DNA of 52,155 bases from the NCBI GenBank assembly GCA_021785435.1, contig JAJYFE010000009.1, positions 1-52,155 on the forward strand, in the 5' to 3' direction. The stretch comes from Planctomycetota bacterium (lineage in GTDB: Bacteria > Planctomycetota > Phycisphaerae > WQYP01). Below the pieces are notes generated by a model. It was not told the DNA's origin. It ran no database searches and saw nothing but the letters and a program-made list of their open reading frames with translations. Below are positions 25,861 to 35,153 of the stretch, in pieces (position 1 is the first letter of the stretch; every line of letters begins with the position of its first letter). The position numbers were made by a program, and so were the translations under genes.

Positions 25861-26070
25861 AGATCCGTTCCTTCTGCGCCAGGAGGTTTTCGTTGTGCGC
25901 GGGGGCAAGCGTGGCGCCGCAACGCGGTCATCATAGCGTTCCTGCGGCCATCCGCAATGCACCACGCGAGGCCGGCCCGGAGGGCGCCGGTGACTGGTCC
26001 CGCCCATAACGCCGTCCGCTGGCGGCAAGCGCACGCCGATGGTATCCTCCATTGATTATTGGAGTAAACC

Positions 26071-26496
26071 ATGGCCGAGCCAACCTTTCCTGTCAATGTG
26101 TTAACCCCCGAAGCCACGTTGTTACAGACCGAGGCGATTCTGGCGATTCTGCCCGCGGAGGATGGACAGTTGGGCGTTATGGCGCGGCATTCGCCGCTGC
26201 TGACAAGGCTCAAGCCAGGCGTGCTGAAACTCCAGACGGGGGAGGGAATCTATCAATTCGCAGTGCGGGGTGGCTACGCCCGGATGGAAGGAAACACCCT
26301 GACCGTGCTGGTGGATGAGGCGGTTGCTGATTCGGCTGTTAAGGATGCCCTGATTACCACGGAACTGGCGAAGATTCCGGCGGCGGAGGCATCAGGCTCC
26401 GGCGCCAAACGTCGCGCCACCGCTTTGGCCTATGTTGATGCTTTACGGAAGCTGGCCGCAACGGGTAGCCACGGATCGGATGCGGCGTCAACCTGA
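26071..26496 (+). CDS. atpC: ATP synthase F1 epsilon subunit, isolated from its operon
   Basis: The epsilon subunit sits in the central stalk of F1 and regulates ATP hydrolysis. The 141-residue protein has the N-terminal beta-sandwich (FPVNVLTPEATLLQTEA, PAEDGQLGVMARHSPLLTRL, FAVRGGYARMEGNTLTVLVD) and a short helical C terminus. GGAG lies 6 bases before the ATG. No other atp genes are near, which is unusual: atpC normally follows atpD. Confidence 0.92.
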   Translation: MAEPTFPVNVLTPEATLLQTEAILAILPAEDGQLGVMARHSPLLTRLKPGVLKLQTGEGIYQFAVRGGYARMEGNTLTVLVDEAVADSAVKDALITTELAKIPAAEASGSGAKRRATALAYVDALRKLAATGSHGSDAAST

Positions 26497-26611
26497 ATCC
26501 ATTGGCCGCAACGCCAAACCCGGCGGTGAGGCTACAAGGTAAAGGTAAGAAGCAAAAAGCTGGTTTCCGATGTTTTCACACGGTTAAGTATCGCTGCTCC
26601 CCGGGGCGGCT

Positions 26612-27871
26612 TTATCTCGCACGTTGATGCTGGGCCAGGGCGCATTGGCGATAAAGCTCGGTTAATTTGGCCAGATATACGGACGGAGTCAGGTGGGCTG
26701 TGGCCGCAGCGGCATGTTGCGCCGCGGCGGCGCGGTCCACCGTGCGTGGATCAATAGCCGCCAGTGCCGCCGCCATCGCCTGGACCGCCCGCGGTGACTC
26801 GACAATCGTCCCCAAGCCATGCCGCTGAAGCAACTCGCCGACACCTAAAAAACGGGTGCTGATCACCGGCAATCCCCAGCCGACCGCCTCCAGCGCGACC
26901 AGGCCGAAACTATCATAAAAGGTTGGCAACAACAGGGCATCGGCGGCGCTATAGACTTCGGCCATGCACTGGGTCGGGCCGATGAATTTGATCCGATCCG
27001 CCACCACCAGCTGTTGAGCCAGCTCCATGTAGCGCCGGGCCCGTCCCAATCCAACGACGATCAAGGTCCAGGGGACCGGCGTCGCGGCGATAACGCGAAT
27101 CGCCCAAGCCAGGCCTTTGCGGCGAAAATCGTGGCCGACGAATAGCGCCACCCGGGCGGTGTCGTCCAGGCGGTACATTCGTCGAAACCAGCGCCGCGCC
27201 TGAAGCACTTGCCCCCCGATGGGAACCGGCGTCATACGCGGATTTTCCAGCAGTATCAGGCGTTGCGGCGGCGCTGCGTAAACTTCCTGAAAGTCGCGCT
27301 GCAGCAGCGGGCTGACACACAGAATTTTCCATGGCCCGGTCGGGCCGGTGGCCCGCCGTTCCAAGTTCAGCAGCGCCCGCTGTTTGCGGGAAAGGCGCAG
27401 CATCCAGCGCTTCCACCGCGCCGCCGCGGCGGTTTCCCGGCTGGCCACCGCCTGACCCTGCAGACGGGCGTACAGGCCGGCGTGGGGATGATATAAATCT
27501 CCCGGCCAGGCGACGGTCATGGAGTGCGCCACATCCGGCCGGTGCGCCGCGCACCAGCGCCGCGCGGCCTGGCCGAAACGGCAAAAGCCCAGGGCGGTGC
27601 TAAGCTTCATGGTTGGAAAGCGATGGACGTGGACTGCGGTCAACCCCGGATGGGTTTCCAGTGGAGGCGTGTACGGTTCGGCGGCGTGTTCAACCTCATG
27701 GGACGCGCGACGTTTCGCTTCGGAATATTTTGCAAAAAATCGCCCGCGATCATGGCAAAGCACGTGCACCTCGTGGCCGGCCTGCGCCAGTTGGCCCGCC
27801 AGCCATACCGCGTATTGTTCGGCGCCTCCGCGTGCTGCGTCGAAATGTTCGATGATCAAAGCAATTTTCAT
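26612..27871 (-). CDS. Glycosyltransferase family 4, WaaG-like
   Basis: The 419-residue GT-B protein starts MKIALIIEHFDAARGGAEQY, like LPS core glucosyltransferase I. It has the C-terminal nucleotide-sugar site with FVGHDFRRKGL and FYDSFGLVALEAVGWGLPVI (the E-x7-E motif). It likely adds a hexose to a heptose-containing lipopolysaccharide core, given the heptosyltransferase just upstream. The ATG at 27871 overlaps that gene's stop (ATGA). Exact donor and acceptor are inferred. It is cytoplasmic, at the membrane face. Confidence 0.88.
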   Translation of the reverse strand: MKIALIIEHFDAARGGAEQYAVWLAGQLAQAGHEVHVLCHDRGRFFAKYSEAKRRASHEVEHAAEPYTPPLETHPGLTAVHVHRFPTMKLSTALGFCRFGQAARRWCAAHRPDVAHSMTVAWPGDLYHPHAGLYARLQGQAVASRETAAAARWKRWMLRLSRKQRALLNLERRATGPTGPWKILCVSPLLQRDFQEVYAAPPQRLILLENPRMTPVPIGGQVLQARRWFRRMYRLDDTARVALFVGHDFRRKGLAWAIRVIAATPVPWTLIVVGLGRARRYMELAQQLVVADRIKFIGPTQCMAEVYSAADALLLPTFYDSFGLVALEAVGWGLPVISTRFLGVGELLQRHGLGTIVESPRAVQAMAAALAAIDPRTVDRAAAAQHAAAATAHLTPSVYLAKLTELYRQCALAQHQRAR

Positions 27872-29172
27872 GGGGCGCTTTTCCGCCAAAGTTCGCGCAC
27901 CGCCGCCAGCACCATGGGCGCCGTCAGCCCACGCATACAACGATGGTCAATCGGGCAACGCTTCAGCTGGCAGGGTCCGCAAGCCACGGGAATCCGCAAC
28001 TGTCGCTCCCGGGCGTAATAGGTGTTCGCCCAGCGCGGGTCGGTGGGTCCGAACAGCGTCACCAGTGGCGTGCCCAGGGCAGCGGCGAAATGTCGCGGGC
28101 CGGTATCGTGACACAGCACCAGGCTGGCCCGCCGCACCATTTCCTTGAGCGCCCCTAAACTTAACCCGCGTCCCCCCCGTACCGCAGCCAGGAGATGCAC
28201 CCGCTCCACCGCGGCCTGCGGCAACTGGCGCAGCGCTATAAGCACCGCGTCCAGGAGGGGCTTTTCCGCCGGCGCTCCGGCGAGCAATACCGGCGCCGCG
28301 AAGTCGCCCCGCGGATCACTGACCGCGGCGGCAACTTCCGCAAAACGATCCGGCATCCAGCATTTGGAAGTCCCGAAGCTGGCCCCGGGAAATAACAGCA
28401 AAAATCCTGGTGCGGTGGAATCCGCCAACTGCAATTCCCGCAGCGCTTCTAGCGCCTCGGCCCGCTCGGCATGGGTGATGCCGAGCTCCATCCGCCGATC
28501 GTCGAGGCGCGATGCGCCCAGATAGCCGGCCAAGGCTAAATAATAATCGATCGCCGAGACGGGCTGATAGTTGCCCCGGCGCGCCAGCCGCCGCCGCCAT
28601 GCGGCGATGGAAAGGCGCCGATCCACGGCTCCGTCCGCTGTCAAAAGACGCCAAGAACGCCGCCCGGCGGCGGAAAGCGATTCCGGAACCACGGACTGGA
28701 TCGCCGCACCGGCTCCCACCAGCGTCCGCACCACGCTGCGGATCAACTGCCAGTCGATATCTTCGTCGCACCGTTTCAGCGGGCTTAGGCGATCGCTCAA
28801 CAGCATCCCGCGGTAGTCACGCCGATAGCCCAGACGTCGGGGGATACCCGCCCGCCACGCGAGATAAGCGCTGCGAAAGCTGTTGGGTAGCAGGACGGCT
28901 AGATCGTAACGTTCCGCCGCGAGCCGCGCTACGAGGCTGCGGCGGTCATTCCGGCCGCCCGACGCGGCGCCGGAATAGGGCAGGGGAGTGTCAATAAACG
29001 GCAGCCCGTGGAGCACCACCGCGGCGCGATCCGAGGCCAGCGCCGCGATGTGCGCCTGTGGGTACCGGTCGCGCAGGGCGCGCAAAAAAGGCGTGGCCAT
29101 CACTGCGTCACCCAGCCAGTTGGGCATGATGACTAGAATTCGCTTGGCCGCGATACGCAAATCCGTCGGCAC
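27868..29172 (-). CDS. waaF: GT9-family ADP-heptose:LPS heptosyltransferase
   Basis: The protein transfers heptose to the LPS inner core. Family motifs are RILVIMPNWLGDAVMATPFL near the N terminus, FPGASFGTSKCWMPDRFAEV, and LCHDTGPRHFAAALGTPLVT then LFGPTDPRWA. The start is uncertain: no ATG precedes the conserved part. GTG 29172 (434 residues) has GGAG about 11 bases upstream; an ATG is in frame as far as 29400, but the extra 76 residues look unlike protein. The length exceeds the usual 350, partly through a loop of about 60 residues after residue 150. It overlaps the glycosyltransferase gene. Its presence implies a diderm envelope with heptose-containing LPS. Confidence 0.88.
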   Translation of the reverse strand: MPTDLRIAAKRILVIMPNWLGDAVMATPFLRALRDRYPQAHIAALASDRAAVVLHGLPFIDTPLPYSGAASGGRNDRRSLVARLAAERYDLAVLLPNSFRSAYLAWRAGIPRRLGYRRDYRGMLLSDRLSPLKRCDEDIDWQLIRSVVRTLVGAGAAIQSVVPESLSAAGRRSWRLLTADGAVDRRLSIAAWRRRLARRGNYQPVSAIDYYLALAGYLGASRLDDRRMELGITHAERAEALEALRELQLADSTAPGFLLLFPGASFGTSKCWMPDRFAEVAAAVSDPRGDFAAPVLLAGAPAEKPLLDAVLIALRQLPQAAVERVHLLAAVRGGRGLSLGALKEMVRRASLVLCHDTGPRHFAAALGTPLVTLFGPTDPRWANTYYARERQLRIPVACGPCQLKRCPIDHRCMRGLTAPMVLAAVRELWRKSAP

Positions 29173-29593
29173 AAAGTCTATTCTCCACTCGGGCCGCTGA
29201 CCATGCAACGCCACGCTGGCGCTGGCGAAGCGGCCGGGGCTGACCCAATTCGCGGGCGGTGTCAGGTCGCGAAGCGATGGCGCGCGACTGGACAAAATCC
29301 GGCGTGCCTGGGACGAGGCGGGAAAGGCGCAGCCGGGCACCCGGCCGCCGGAGATTAGCTCGGCGCAGGCATGGGTGGTTCGCACCGGCGATCGGGACAC
29401 CGGTCTCCATGCGGGCGACTCTCCGACCGGCTGCGGTGGCCGCCGGGGGCGAACTGGACACGCGGTTCACACTGGATCCATGCCCGAACTGGATGTTCCG
29501 GAGCCGGCCATGTCCCTATGGCCGCTGCGAACATGCCTGGCCCGGCCCACCATGAGAACGAGTTCCACCGCACTTTTTCAGGATCCCCCGCGC
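29173..29593. other. Divergent intergenic region without a visible gene
   Basis: Between the heptosyltransferase and the nuoJ promoter I see no convincing gene, RNA or repeat. The open frames here lack family features and ribosome sites. Confidence 0.4.
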
Positions 29594-29621
29594 TTGCAAT
29601 TCCTGTTCGGTGCGCCATAAT
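29594..29621 (+). promoter_or_regulatory. Candidate promoter of nuoJKLMN
   Basis: TTGCAA (29594-29599) and CATAAT (29616-29621) are 16 bases apart, 92 bases upstream of nuoJ. Confidence 0.45.
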
Positions 29622-29713
29622 TCACAACCTTGACGGTGTTCTTGCGGATGGACAGAGTTCGCCGACCGGCGGCTGGGGGAACCGTACGGGGCATTCTGGG
29701 CACGGGTGCGACG

Positions 29714-30469
29714 ATGAACAACTGGCTGCTGGCGGCGACCGCGGTGGGGGCGATCAGTTTATACCTGATGCTGCCACACGGCCGTCGGAGAATGAGCCAA
29801 TTCGGGGCATTGCTCGGTGTGTTGGCTTTGGGTGGGGGATTCGTGGAGTTGGGCCTGTGGCTGTCCCACGGGCCGCTGGCTGCGGCCGTGGCCCCTGCGG
29901 GAATATTTTTCTACGTTTTCGCGGCCATCGCTTTAGCCAGCGCGGTGGGGGTGGTGTGCCATCCGCGTCCGATCTATTGTGCCTTGTACTTTGTGCTCGT
30001 GACGCTGTCCGTGGCGGCCCTGCTGATATTGCTGCTGGCAGAATTTATGGCGGTCGTGTTGATCGTGATTTACGCTGGCGCCATCCTGGTAACCTATGTG
30101 TTTGTGATCATGCTGGCCAGCCCCGGTGGCGGAATTCCCGCCGCGGATTACGACCGTGTCAGCGCGGATCCCCTTCTGGCGGTGCTGGTGAGTTTTGTAT
30201 TTCTGGGGATGATTTTACAACGACTGTTCGGCGGTCCAATGGATGGGTTCATGCTGGCGAGGGCACCTCTGGCGAGCGGCCATGCCGCCGCGGCCGGGAG
30301 TTTCGCCGGCTTGGCGGCGTTGGGCGCTAATTTGTATGCGCATTACGCCCTGCCCTTGGAGCTGGCGGGCATTTTGTTGACGATTTCCCTGGTCGGCGCG
30401 GTGATGATTTCCCGCAAGCACGAACCGGTGGTACGGATCTTGGGGGCCGCGGACGTACCCGCGGAATGA
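29714..30469 (+). CDS. nuoJ: NADH-quinone oxidoreductase subunit J
   Basis: NuoJ is a membrane subunit of respiratory complex I. The 251-residue protein has five hydrophobic segments and the family block VCHPRPIYCALYFVLVTLS, followed by AEFMAVVLIVIYAGAILVTY that carries the pi-bulge helix. It is longer than the E. coli protein, with an extended N terminus. The start at ATG 29714 is chosen because the upstream part (to 29630) is Arg-rich and unlike the family. It opens a cluster J-K-L-M-N; the nuoA-I genes are not in the window and must lie elsewhere. Confidence 0.9.
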   Translation: MNNWLLAATAVGAISLYLMLPHGRRRMSQFGALLGVLALGGGFVELGLWLSHGPLAAAVAPAGIFFYVFAAIALASAVGVVCHPRPIYCALYFVLVTLSVAALLILLLAEFMAVVLIVIYAGAILVTYVFVIMLASPGGGIPAADYDRVSADPLLAVLVSFVFLGMILQRLFGGPMDGFMLARAPLASGHAAAAGSFAGLAALGANLYAHYALPLELAGILLTISLVGAVMISRKHEPVVRILGAADVPAE

Positions 30470-30522
30470 GCGCTGCGCTGGCGGGCCGCGAATGGCGGGT
30501 TGTGCGCCGCCCCTGGTGATCC

Positions 30523-30571
30523 GAAAACCAGAAACCACCCACCGGAAACCAAGGCACGGAACTGGAAAAAG
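30523..30571. repeat. 7-bp repeat array before nuoK
   Basis: Seven heptamers (GAAAACC, AGAAACC, ACCCACC, GGAAACC, AAGGCAC, GGAACTG, GAAAAAG) lie between nuoJ and nuoK, ending 2 bases before the ATG. They share the theme GAAACC, and no better ribosome site is present. Confidence 0.65.
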
Positions 30572-30573
30572 CG

Positions 30574-30891
30574 ATGAACTCGTTGGCACAACCGATCTTA
30601 CTGGAGTATTTGGCGTTGGGGGCGGCATTATTTGCGATTGGCCTGGTTGGCTTTCTAGCCCGCCGGAACCTGATTCTGATCTTTCTTTCCACCGAATTGA
30701 TGTTCCAGGGAATTATCATCAACCTGATTGCCTTCAGTTGCTATTACCAAAACACGGCAGGGCAATCGTTCGTGATCTTTGTGTTGAGCATCGCCGCAGC
30801 GGAGGCCGCGCTGGCGCTGGGGTTGGTGGTGCTGCTGTTCCGCCGACGCCGAACCCTAAACGTGGACGCCTGGTCTGACCTGCGAGGGTGA
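30574..30891 (+). CDS. nuoK: NADH-quinone oxidoreductase subunit K
   Basis: This 105-residue, three-helix membrane subunit is part of the complex I proton pathway. It carries the two conserved membrane Glu residues (STELMFQGI and AAAEAALALGL) and the ARRNLI loop. The length is normal. The only upstream sequence is a heptamer array whose last unit, GAAAAAG, must serve as a weak ribosome site. Confidence 0.95.
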   Translation: MNSLAQPILLEYLALGAALFAIGLVGFLARRNLILIFLSTELMFQGIIINLIAFSCYYQNTAGQSFVIFVLSIAAAEAALALGLVVLLFRRRRTLNVDAWSDLRG

Positions 30892-30993
30892 CCGGACAAG
30901 GGGAAAGAAAAAAGCCACGGCTCAGACGGGGCCAGTAATAAGGAAGACGCAGGAAGTAAAAGGTTTGGAACAGGAACAGCGAATTTCCAACCG

Positions 30994-31035
30994 CAAACCC
31001 GAAACCAAAAACTAGAAACTGGAAACCAGAAACCA
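30994..31035. repeat. 7-bp repeat array before nuoL
   Basis: Six heptamers (CAAACCC, GAAACCA, AAAACTA, GAAACTG, GAAACCA, GAAACCA) end six bases before the nuoL ATG. The consensus GAAACCA is the same as that before nuoK and within nuoL. Confidence 0.7.
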
Positions 31036-31041
31036 TTACGC

Positions 31042-33213
31042 ATGACACCGATTGACTTTGCACCGTTGATTCCTGCCTTTCCGCTGGCCGCGGCCATCCT
31101 GGCCGCGCTGCTCAGCGGCACCAAACTCAAACGCGCTGCCCACGTGCCGGCGATCAGCGGCGTGGCGTTGTCCTTTTTTGTCGCGCTGTTCCTGCTGCTG
31201 AAATGTCAGTGGGGCCAGGCGATCGCCGGAGGGGCGCCCTATGTGCAATCCACCCTGTGGACCTGGATCGCGGCCGGTGGATTTAAAGTGTCCGCTGGTA
31301 TCTTCCTGGATCCGCTGGCGGCGCTTTTCGTCACTTTTGTGACGGGCGTTTCCCTGCTCATTTTCATTTATTCCGCCGGGTACATGGAGGGCGATTACGG
31401 CTATTGGCGTTTTTTCGCCTATATGAGCATCTTCGTGTTCTTCATGACCACGCTGGTGTTGGCGAACAATTTTCTACTGGTGTACTTGGGCTGGGAAGGG
31501 GTGGGCCTGGCCAGCTATCTGCTCATTGGATATTACTATCCCCGCCCATCCGCCCGGGATGCGGCCACCAAGGCGTTTATCACCAATCGTATCGGCGATA
31601 CCTGTTTCGCCGTGGCCGTGCTGATGCTGTATTTGACGTTTCATTCATTGAAATTCAGCACCGTCTTCTACGGCGTGCTGGCCAATCCAGCGTTTCGAGC
31701 CGCCCATGCGACGGCCCTGTTCTGGATTCCGCTGCTGCTGATGTTTGGAGCGTTCGCCAAATCGGCGCAGTTTCCACTGCACGTGTGGCTGCCCGACGCC
31801 ATGGAAGGCCCCACCCCGGTTTCGGCCTTGATCCATGCCGCCACCATGGTCACCGCCGGAGTTTATTTGATTGCCCGCTGCCTGCCGCTGTTTCTGTACG
31901 ATCAGCCGGTGTTGCACCTGGTGGGAATCATCGGCTGCTTTACCGCCTTCCTGGCGGCCACAATTGCCCTGCGCCAGTTCGACATGAAGCGCATCTGGGC
32001 CTATTCAACGATCTCGCAGTTGGGCTATATGTTTATGGGGTTGGGGGTAGCCGCGGGCGCCAGCGCCGTATTCCACGTATTTACCCATGCTTTTTTTAAA
32101 GCCCTGTTATTCCTGGCCACCGGGTCGGTAATGCACGCGATGGGCGGCGAACTGGACATCCGCAAAATGTCCGGCTTGGGAAAGAAGATGCCGATCACGA
32201 CCGTCTGCATTCTGACGGGGTGTCTGGCCCTGGCGGGCTTTCCCGGCTTCAGCGGCTTTTTCAGCAAGGATGATATTTTATCCGCCGCGATGAACGCCAC
32301 TTGGGGCCTCGGCCCCTGGTTAGCGGTCATCGGCCTTTTGACGGCTCTGCTGACGGCCTACTACACCTTTCGGGTGTTCTTCCGGGTGTTTTGTGGCGAG
32401 CTGAGGCTGCCCGCGACGGCGGGCCAGCATGAGCCGTCCGCGTTTACACTGCCGGGGCCACAGGATGGCGGCGGAAACAGACGCGGAGACGCGGGGACGC
32501 GGGGACACGGGGATACGGGGAAGGATGAAGGCAAGATCGCAGCTGCGGGCTACGAACCAGAAACCGTAAACCAGACACCACACACCACAATCCACAAACC
32601 AGAAATTGCCAGCCATTACCCCCATTCGTTGGACGGCGCGCCGACCATGTGGCTGCCGTTGATTCTACTGGCCATCGGCGCGACCTGCGCTGGCTATCTG
32701 GGTGTTTTTGGAGGGACGGAAGGCGGGTGGATCGGCGGTTTTCTGGGGCGGGTGCCGCATATGCAGCCGGCGGTCCGTTACGTTGTCGCCCCCGCCGGCG
32801 ATATGTACCTGCCGGCGCCGTGGCGGGTGAGTCCATCCGTGATGATGTTGATTGGGGCGGTGGTCTCGCTGGTGGGCATCGGCGCGGCGGCCTATTGGCA
32901 TTGGTTTAATCGCTCCGCGGCGGATACGTTGGCCGGCGCCGTGCGCCCCGTGGCGAGCTTCCTGGAGAATAAATGGTATATCGATGAACTGTACCGCTAC
33001 GGCCTGGTACGACCACTGCGGTTGCTGGGGCATGTGCTCTGGCGGGTGGATCGGTGGGTGGTGGATGGCGTGGTCGGGGTGATCGGCGGTATTCCCCGGT
33101 GGCTGGGGTTTTCGATCCGATCCTCGGAAAGCGGACGCTTGCGTTCGTACGCTTTCGGCATGGTCACCGGCGCGGTGCTGGTGCTGCTGGTCATGTGGTA
33201 TTGGCTGCGCTAA
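31042..33213 (+). CDS. nuoL: NADH-quinone oxidoreductase subunit L
   Basis: NuoL is the distal antiporter-like proton-pumping subunit of complex I. The 723-residue protein has the family blocks YLGWEGVGLASYLLIGYYY (conserved Glu), SAQFPLHVWLPDAMEGPTPV (conserved Lys region nearby), SALIHAATMVTAGVYLI and the long horizontal helix near the C terminus. Residues about 473-523 are a low-complexity insert (with GNRRGDAGTRGHGDTG and HTTIHKPE) encoded by short tandem repeats, in a loop between membrane segments. The start at 31042 follows a heptamer array with no ordinary Shine-Dalgarno sequence. Confidence 0.95.
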   Translation: MTPIDFAPLIPAFPLAAAILAALLSGTKLKRAAHVPAISGVALSFFVALFLLLKCQWGQAIAGGAPYVQSTLWTWIAAGGFKVSAGIFLDPLAALFVTFVTGVSLLIFIYSAGYMEGDYGYWRFFAYMSIFVFFMTTLVLANNFLLVYLGWEGVGLASYLLIGYYYPRPSARDAATKAFITNRIGDTCFAVAVLMLYLTFHSLKFSTVFYGVLANPAFRAAHATALFWIPLLLMFGAFAKSAQFPLHVWLPDAMEGPTPVSALIHAATMVTAGVYLIARCLPLFLYDQPVLHLVGIIGCFTAFLAATIALRQFDMKRIWAYSTISQLGYMFMGLGVAAGASAVFHVFTHAFFKALLFLATGSVMHAMGGELDIRKMSGLGKKMPITTVCILTGCLALAGFPGFSGFFSKDDILSAAMNATWGLGPWLAVIGLLTALLTAYYTFRVFFRVFCGELRLPATAGQHEPSAFTLPGPQDGGGNRRGDAGTRGHGDTGKDEGKIAAAGYEPETVNQTPHTTIHKPEIASHYPHSLDGAPTMWLPLILLAIGATCAGYLGVFGGTEGGWIGGFLGRVPHMQPAVRYVVAPAGDMYLPAPWRVSPSVMMLIGAVVSLVGIGAAAYWHWFNRSAADTLAGAVRPVASFLENKWYIDELYRYGLVRPLRLLGHVLWRVDRWVVDGVVGVIGGIPRWLGFSIRSSESGRLRSYAFGMVTGAVLVLLVMWYWLR
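32481..32609. repeat. Octamer and heptamer tandem repeats inside nuoL
   Basis: Five 8-bp units at 32481-32520 (ACGCGGAG, ACGCGGGG, ACGCGGGG, ACACGGGG, ATACGGGG) are followed, after a 33-base spacer, by eight 7-bp units at 32554-32609 with consensus AAACCAG. Both are like short tandem repeats normally found between genes, yet the nuoL frame stays open. Confidence 0.8.
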
Positions 33214-33241
33214 ATGCAGCAGCGATGGCGGCTGACCACAT

Positions 33242-33380
33242 GGCCGATGGGGGCATCGGCCCTACATAGCCCGGAGGTCGCCGTAGGCGACTAAACTGCA
33301 GCAACGGGTCTGGGGGCCGGGGCAGCGCCGGCCCCCCGCGCCGCAGCTCAATCGCCCGCGGCGACCTTGGGGCTATGAAT
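33242..33380. repeat. REP elements between nuoL and nuoM
   Basis: A REP palindrome, GGCCGATG-GGGG-CATCGGCC (33242-33261), is followed by a second repeat type with arms CATAGCCC (33265-33272) and GGGGCTATG (33369-33377) enclosing GGTCGCC/GGCGACT and a 9-bp GC hairpin (33312-33336). Both types recur around the two HUH transposase genes. They split the nuo operon and could affect mRNA stability. Confidence 0.75.
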
Positions 33381-33440
33381 GCGCGTGGCGGTTGTTCATA
33401 GTCCAGCGCCGACGCGGCGGTGTGGCTTGGAAAGAAAAAT

Positions 33441-35153
33441 ATGCAGGATCCGATTCTTCCATTAATGATGTTGATTCCGCTGGCCGGGGCCATCCTGATG
33501 TTCCTGCGGCCGCGGTCGGCGCGGGGTAATGGCGGCGGGTTCGCCTTCGTCATATCGATCCTCCCCACGGTGTTGGGCGTGATCCTGGCGGCACGATTCG
33601 ACTATAGCCACGGCGGGCAATGGCAGGAAAGGTTCAGCTGCAACTGGATGCCCCAGTTCGGCGTTCGATTTTCGCTGGGCATCGACGCCATCGGGCTGTG
33701 GCTGACGCTGCTGACCGTGGTGCTTACGCCGCTGTGCATTCTGGACAGCTTCGATAAAATCCGGTTTCGAGCGCCGGAATTTTACGGCTGGATGCTGCTG
33801 CTATACGCCGCGATGATCGGTGTATTTACCGCCCACAATGTGCTGCTGTTCTATCTGTTCTTTGAGTTTACGCTGATCCCCACCTTCTTTATTGTCGGCA
33901 TCTGGGGCCATTCCCGGCGGCGCCAGGCCGCGGGCAAGTTGTTCCTGTATGCGTTCTCCGGCTCGGTGCTGTTGCTGACGGCGCTGATTTACCTGGCGTG
34001 GGTGCACCAGCGGACTTTTGGCAGCTTTTCCTTCTCGTTGGCGGGGTTGTATCAGGCGGGCCGGTCCCTGCCCCTGTGGCAACAAAGCCTGGTTTTTCTG
34101 GGGCTGCTGATTGGTTTCGCCATCAAGGTTCCACTTTTCCCCGTGCATACCTGGATGCCCCTGGCGGTTACCGAATCACCCACCGCCGGTGCGGTGATGA
34201 TCGCGGGCTTTAAGCTGGGGGCCTACGGCCTGCTGCGGTTTGCCATTCCCATGCTGCCGCTGGCGGCGCTGCACGCGACGCCCTGGCTTGCCTGGTTGTG
34301 CGTCGTGTCGATTCTTTTCGGAGGTCTGGTCAGCTGGGTGCAGCGCGACATGAAGCAATTGGTGGCCTATTCGGTGGTCAGCCATCTGGGACTCTGTGTG
34401 CTGGCGATTCTGGCGCTCACCAGCAGCGGCCTGATCGGCGGGGTGCTGGTGATGCTGAATTCCGGCATTCTGGCCGCGGCGCTGTTAATGGTGTTGGGGA
34501 TGATTTATCGCCGCTATCACACCCGCGACATTCAGGCGCTTTCCGGCCTGGCCCGTCGTCTGCCGGCGTTGGGATTTTTCGCAGTGGTATTCGCCTTGGG
34601 CACCGCCGCGGTGCCCGGTTTTAATGGCTTCATCAGTGAAATCATTTCTTTGGTGGGCACTTATGTCAGCGGAGCGCCGATCCATGGCGGTCACCTGGGG
34701 CCGATGTATGCCATTCCCGCCGCCTTGGGGATGATCTTGGGTGCGCTGTACATGATTTACTGGGTGGCGCGGATTATTTTTGGTCCGCTGGAAGAGCCGG
34801 CCGTGGAGACGGCGGCGCCCCTGCTGGCGGCGGCTACCGTTCCCCCCGCCCCCGCCGTCGCCCGGGATTTATCGTTGCGTGAATGGTGTGTGCTGACGCC
34901 GCTGGCGGCGCTGGTGTTCGTATTGGGAATTTATCCGTTGCCCCTGCTTACGTCCATGCAGCCGGCGGTGGACGGTATTCGCAGCCAGGTGCTGGCGGCC
35001 GCGGCCTCCCACCCGCAAAAGCTGTTAGCCGCGGCGCCGCATCCGGGGGTGGCGGGGGGGCGGTTCCACGGGTCAGGCCTCAGGCTGGCGCCGCGGTCCG
35101 TGAAACCGAAAACCTTTGACCTGAGACCCCCGTCGGGGATTGCGGATCGCTGA
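33441..35153 (+). CDS. nuoM: NADH-quinone oxidoreductase subunit M
   Basis: NuoM is an antiporter-like proton-pumping subunit of complex I. The 570-residue protein has the conserved membrane Glu in YLFFEFTLIPTFFIVGIWG and the Lys in GFAIKVPLFPVHTWMPLA. These are followed by TESPTAGAVMIAGFKLGAYG and AYSVVSHLG. The last 60 residues (from about HPQKLLAAAPHPG) are Ala/Pro/Gly-rich and end in sequence encoded by repeat-like DNA (VKPKTFDLRPP). ATG 33441 is preferred (GGAAAG 6 bases upstream); a GTG start at 33420 would add seven residues. Confidence 0.93.
   Translation: MQDPILPLMMLIPLAGAILMFLRPRSARGNGGGFAFVISILPTVLGVILAARFDYSHGGQWQERFSCNWMPQFGVRFSLGIDAIGLWLTLLTVVLTPLCILDSFDKIRFRAPEFYGWMLLLYAAMIGVFTAHNVLLFYLFFEFTLIPTFFIVGIWGHSRRRQAAGKLFLYAFSGSVLLLTALIYLAWVHQRTFGSFSFSLAGLYQAGRSLPLWQQSLVFLGLLIGFAIKVPLFPVHTWMPLAVTESPTAGAVMIAGFKLGAYGLLRFAIPMLPLAALHATPWLAWLCVVSILFGGLVSWVQRDMKQLVAYSVVSHLGLCVLAILALTSSGLIGGVLVMLNSGILAAALLMVLGMIYRRYHTRDIQALSGLARRLPALGFFAVVFALGTAAVPGFNGFISEIISLVGTYVSGAPIHGGHLGPMYAIPAALGMILGALYMIYWVARIIFGPLEEPAVETAAPLLAAATVPPAPAVARDLSLREWCVLTPLAALVFVLGIYPLPLLTSMQPAVDGIRSQVLAAAASHPQKLLAAAPHPGVAGGRFHGSGLRLAPRSVKPKTFDLRPPSGIADR

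Noticed and set aside
27868-29400. Heptosyltransferase start at 29400
   Set aside because: The extra 76 residues are Arg/Ser/Pro-rich, without similarity to the family, and run through intergenic-looking DNA; a GTG at 29172 is more likely.
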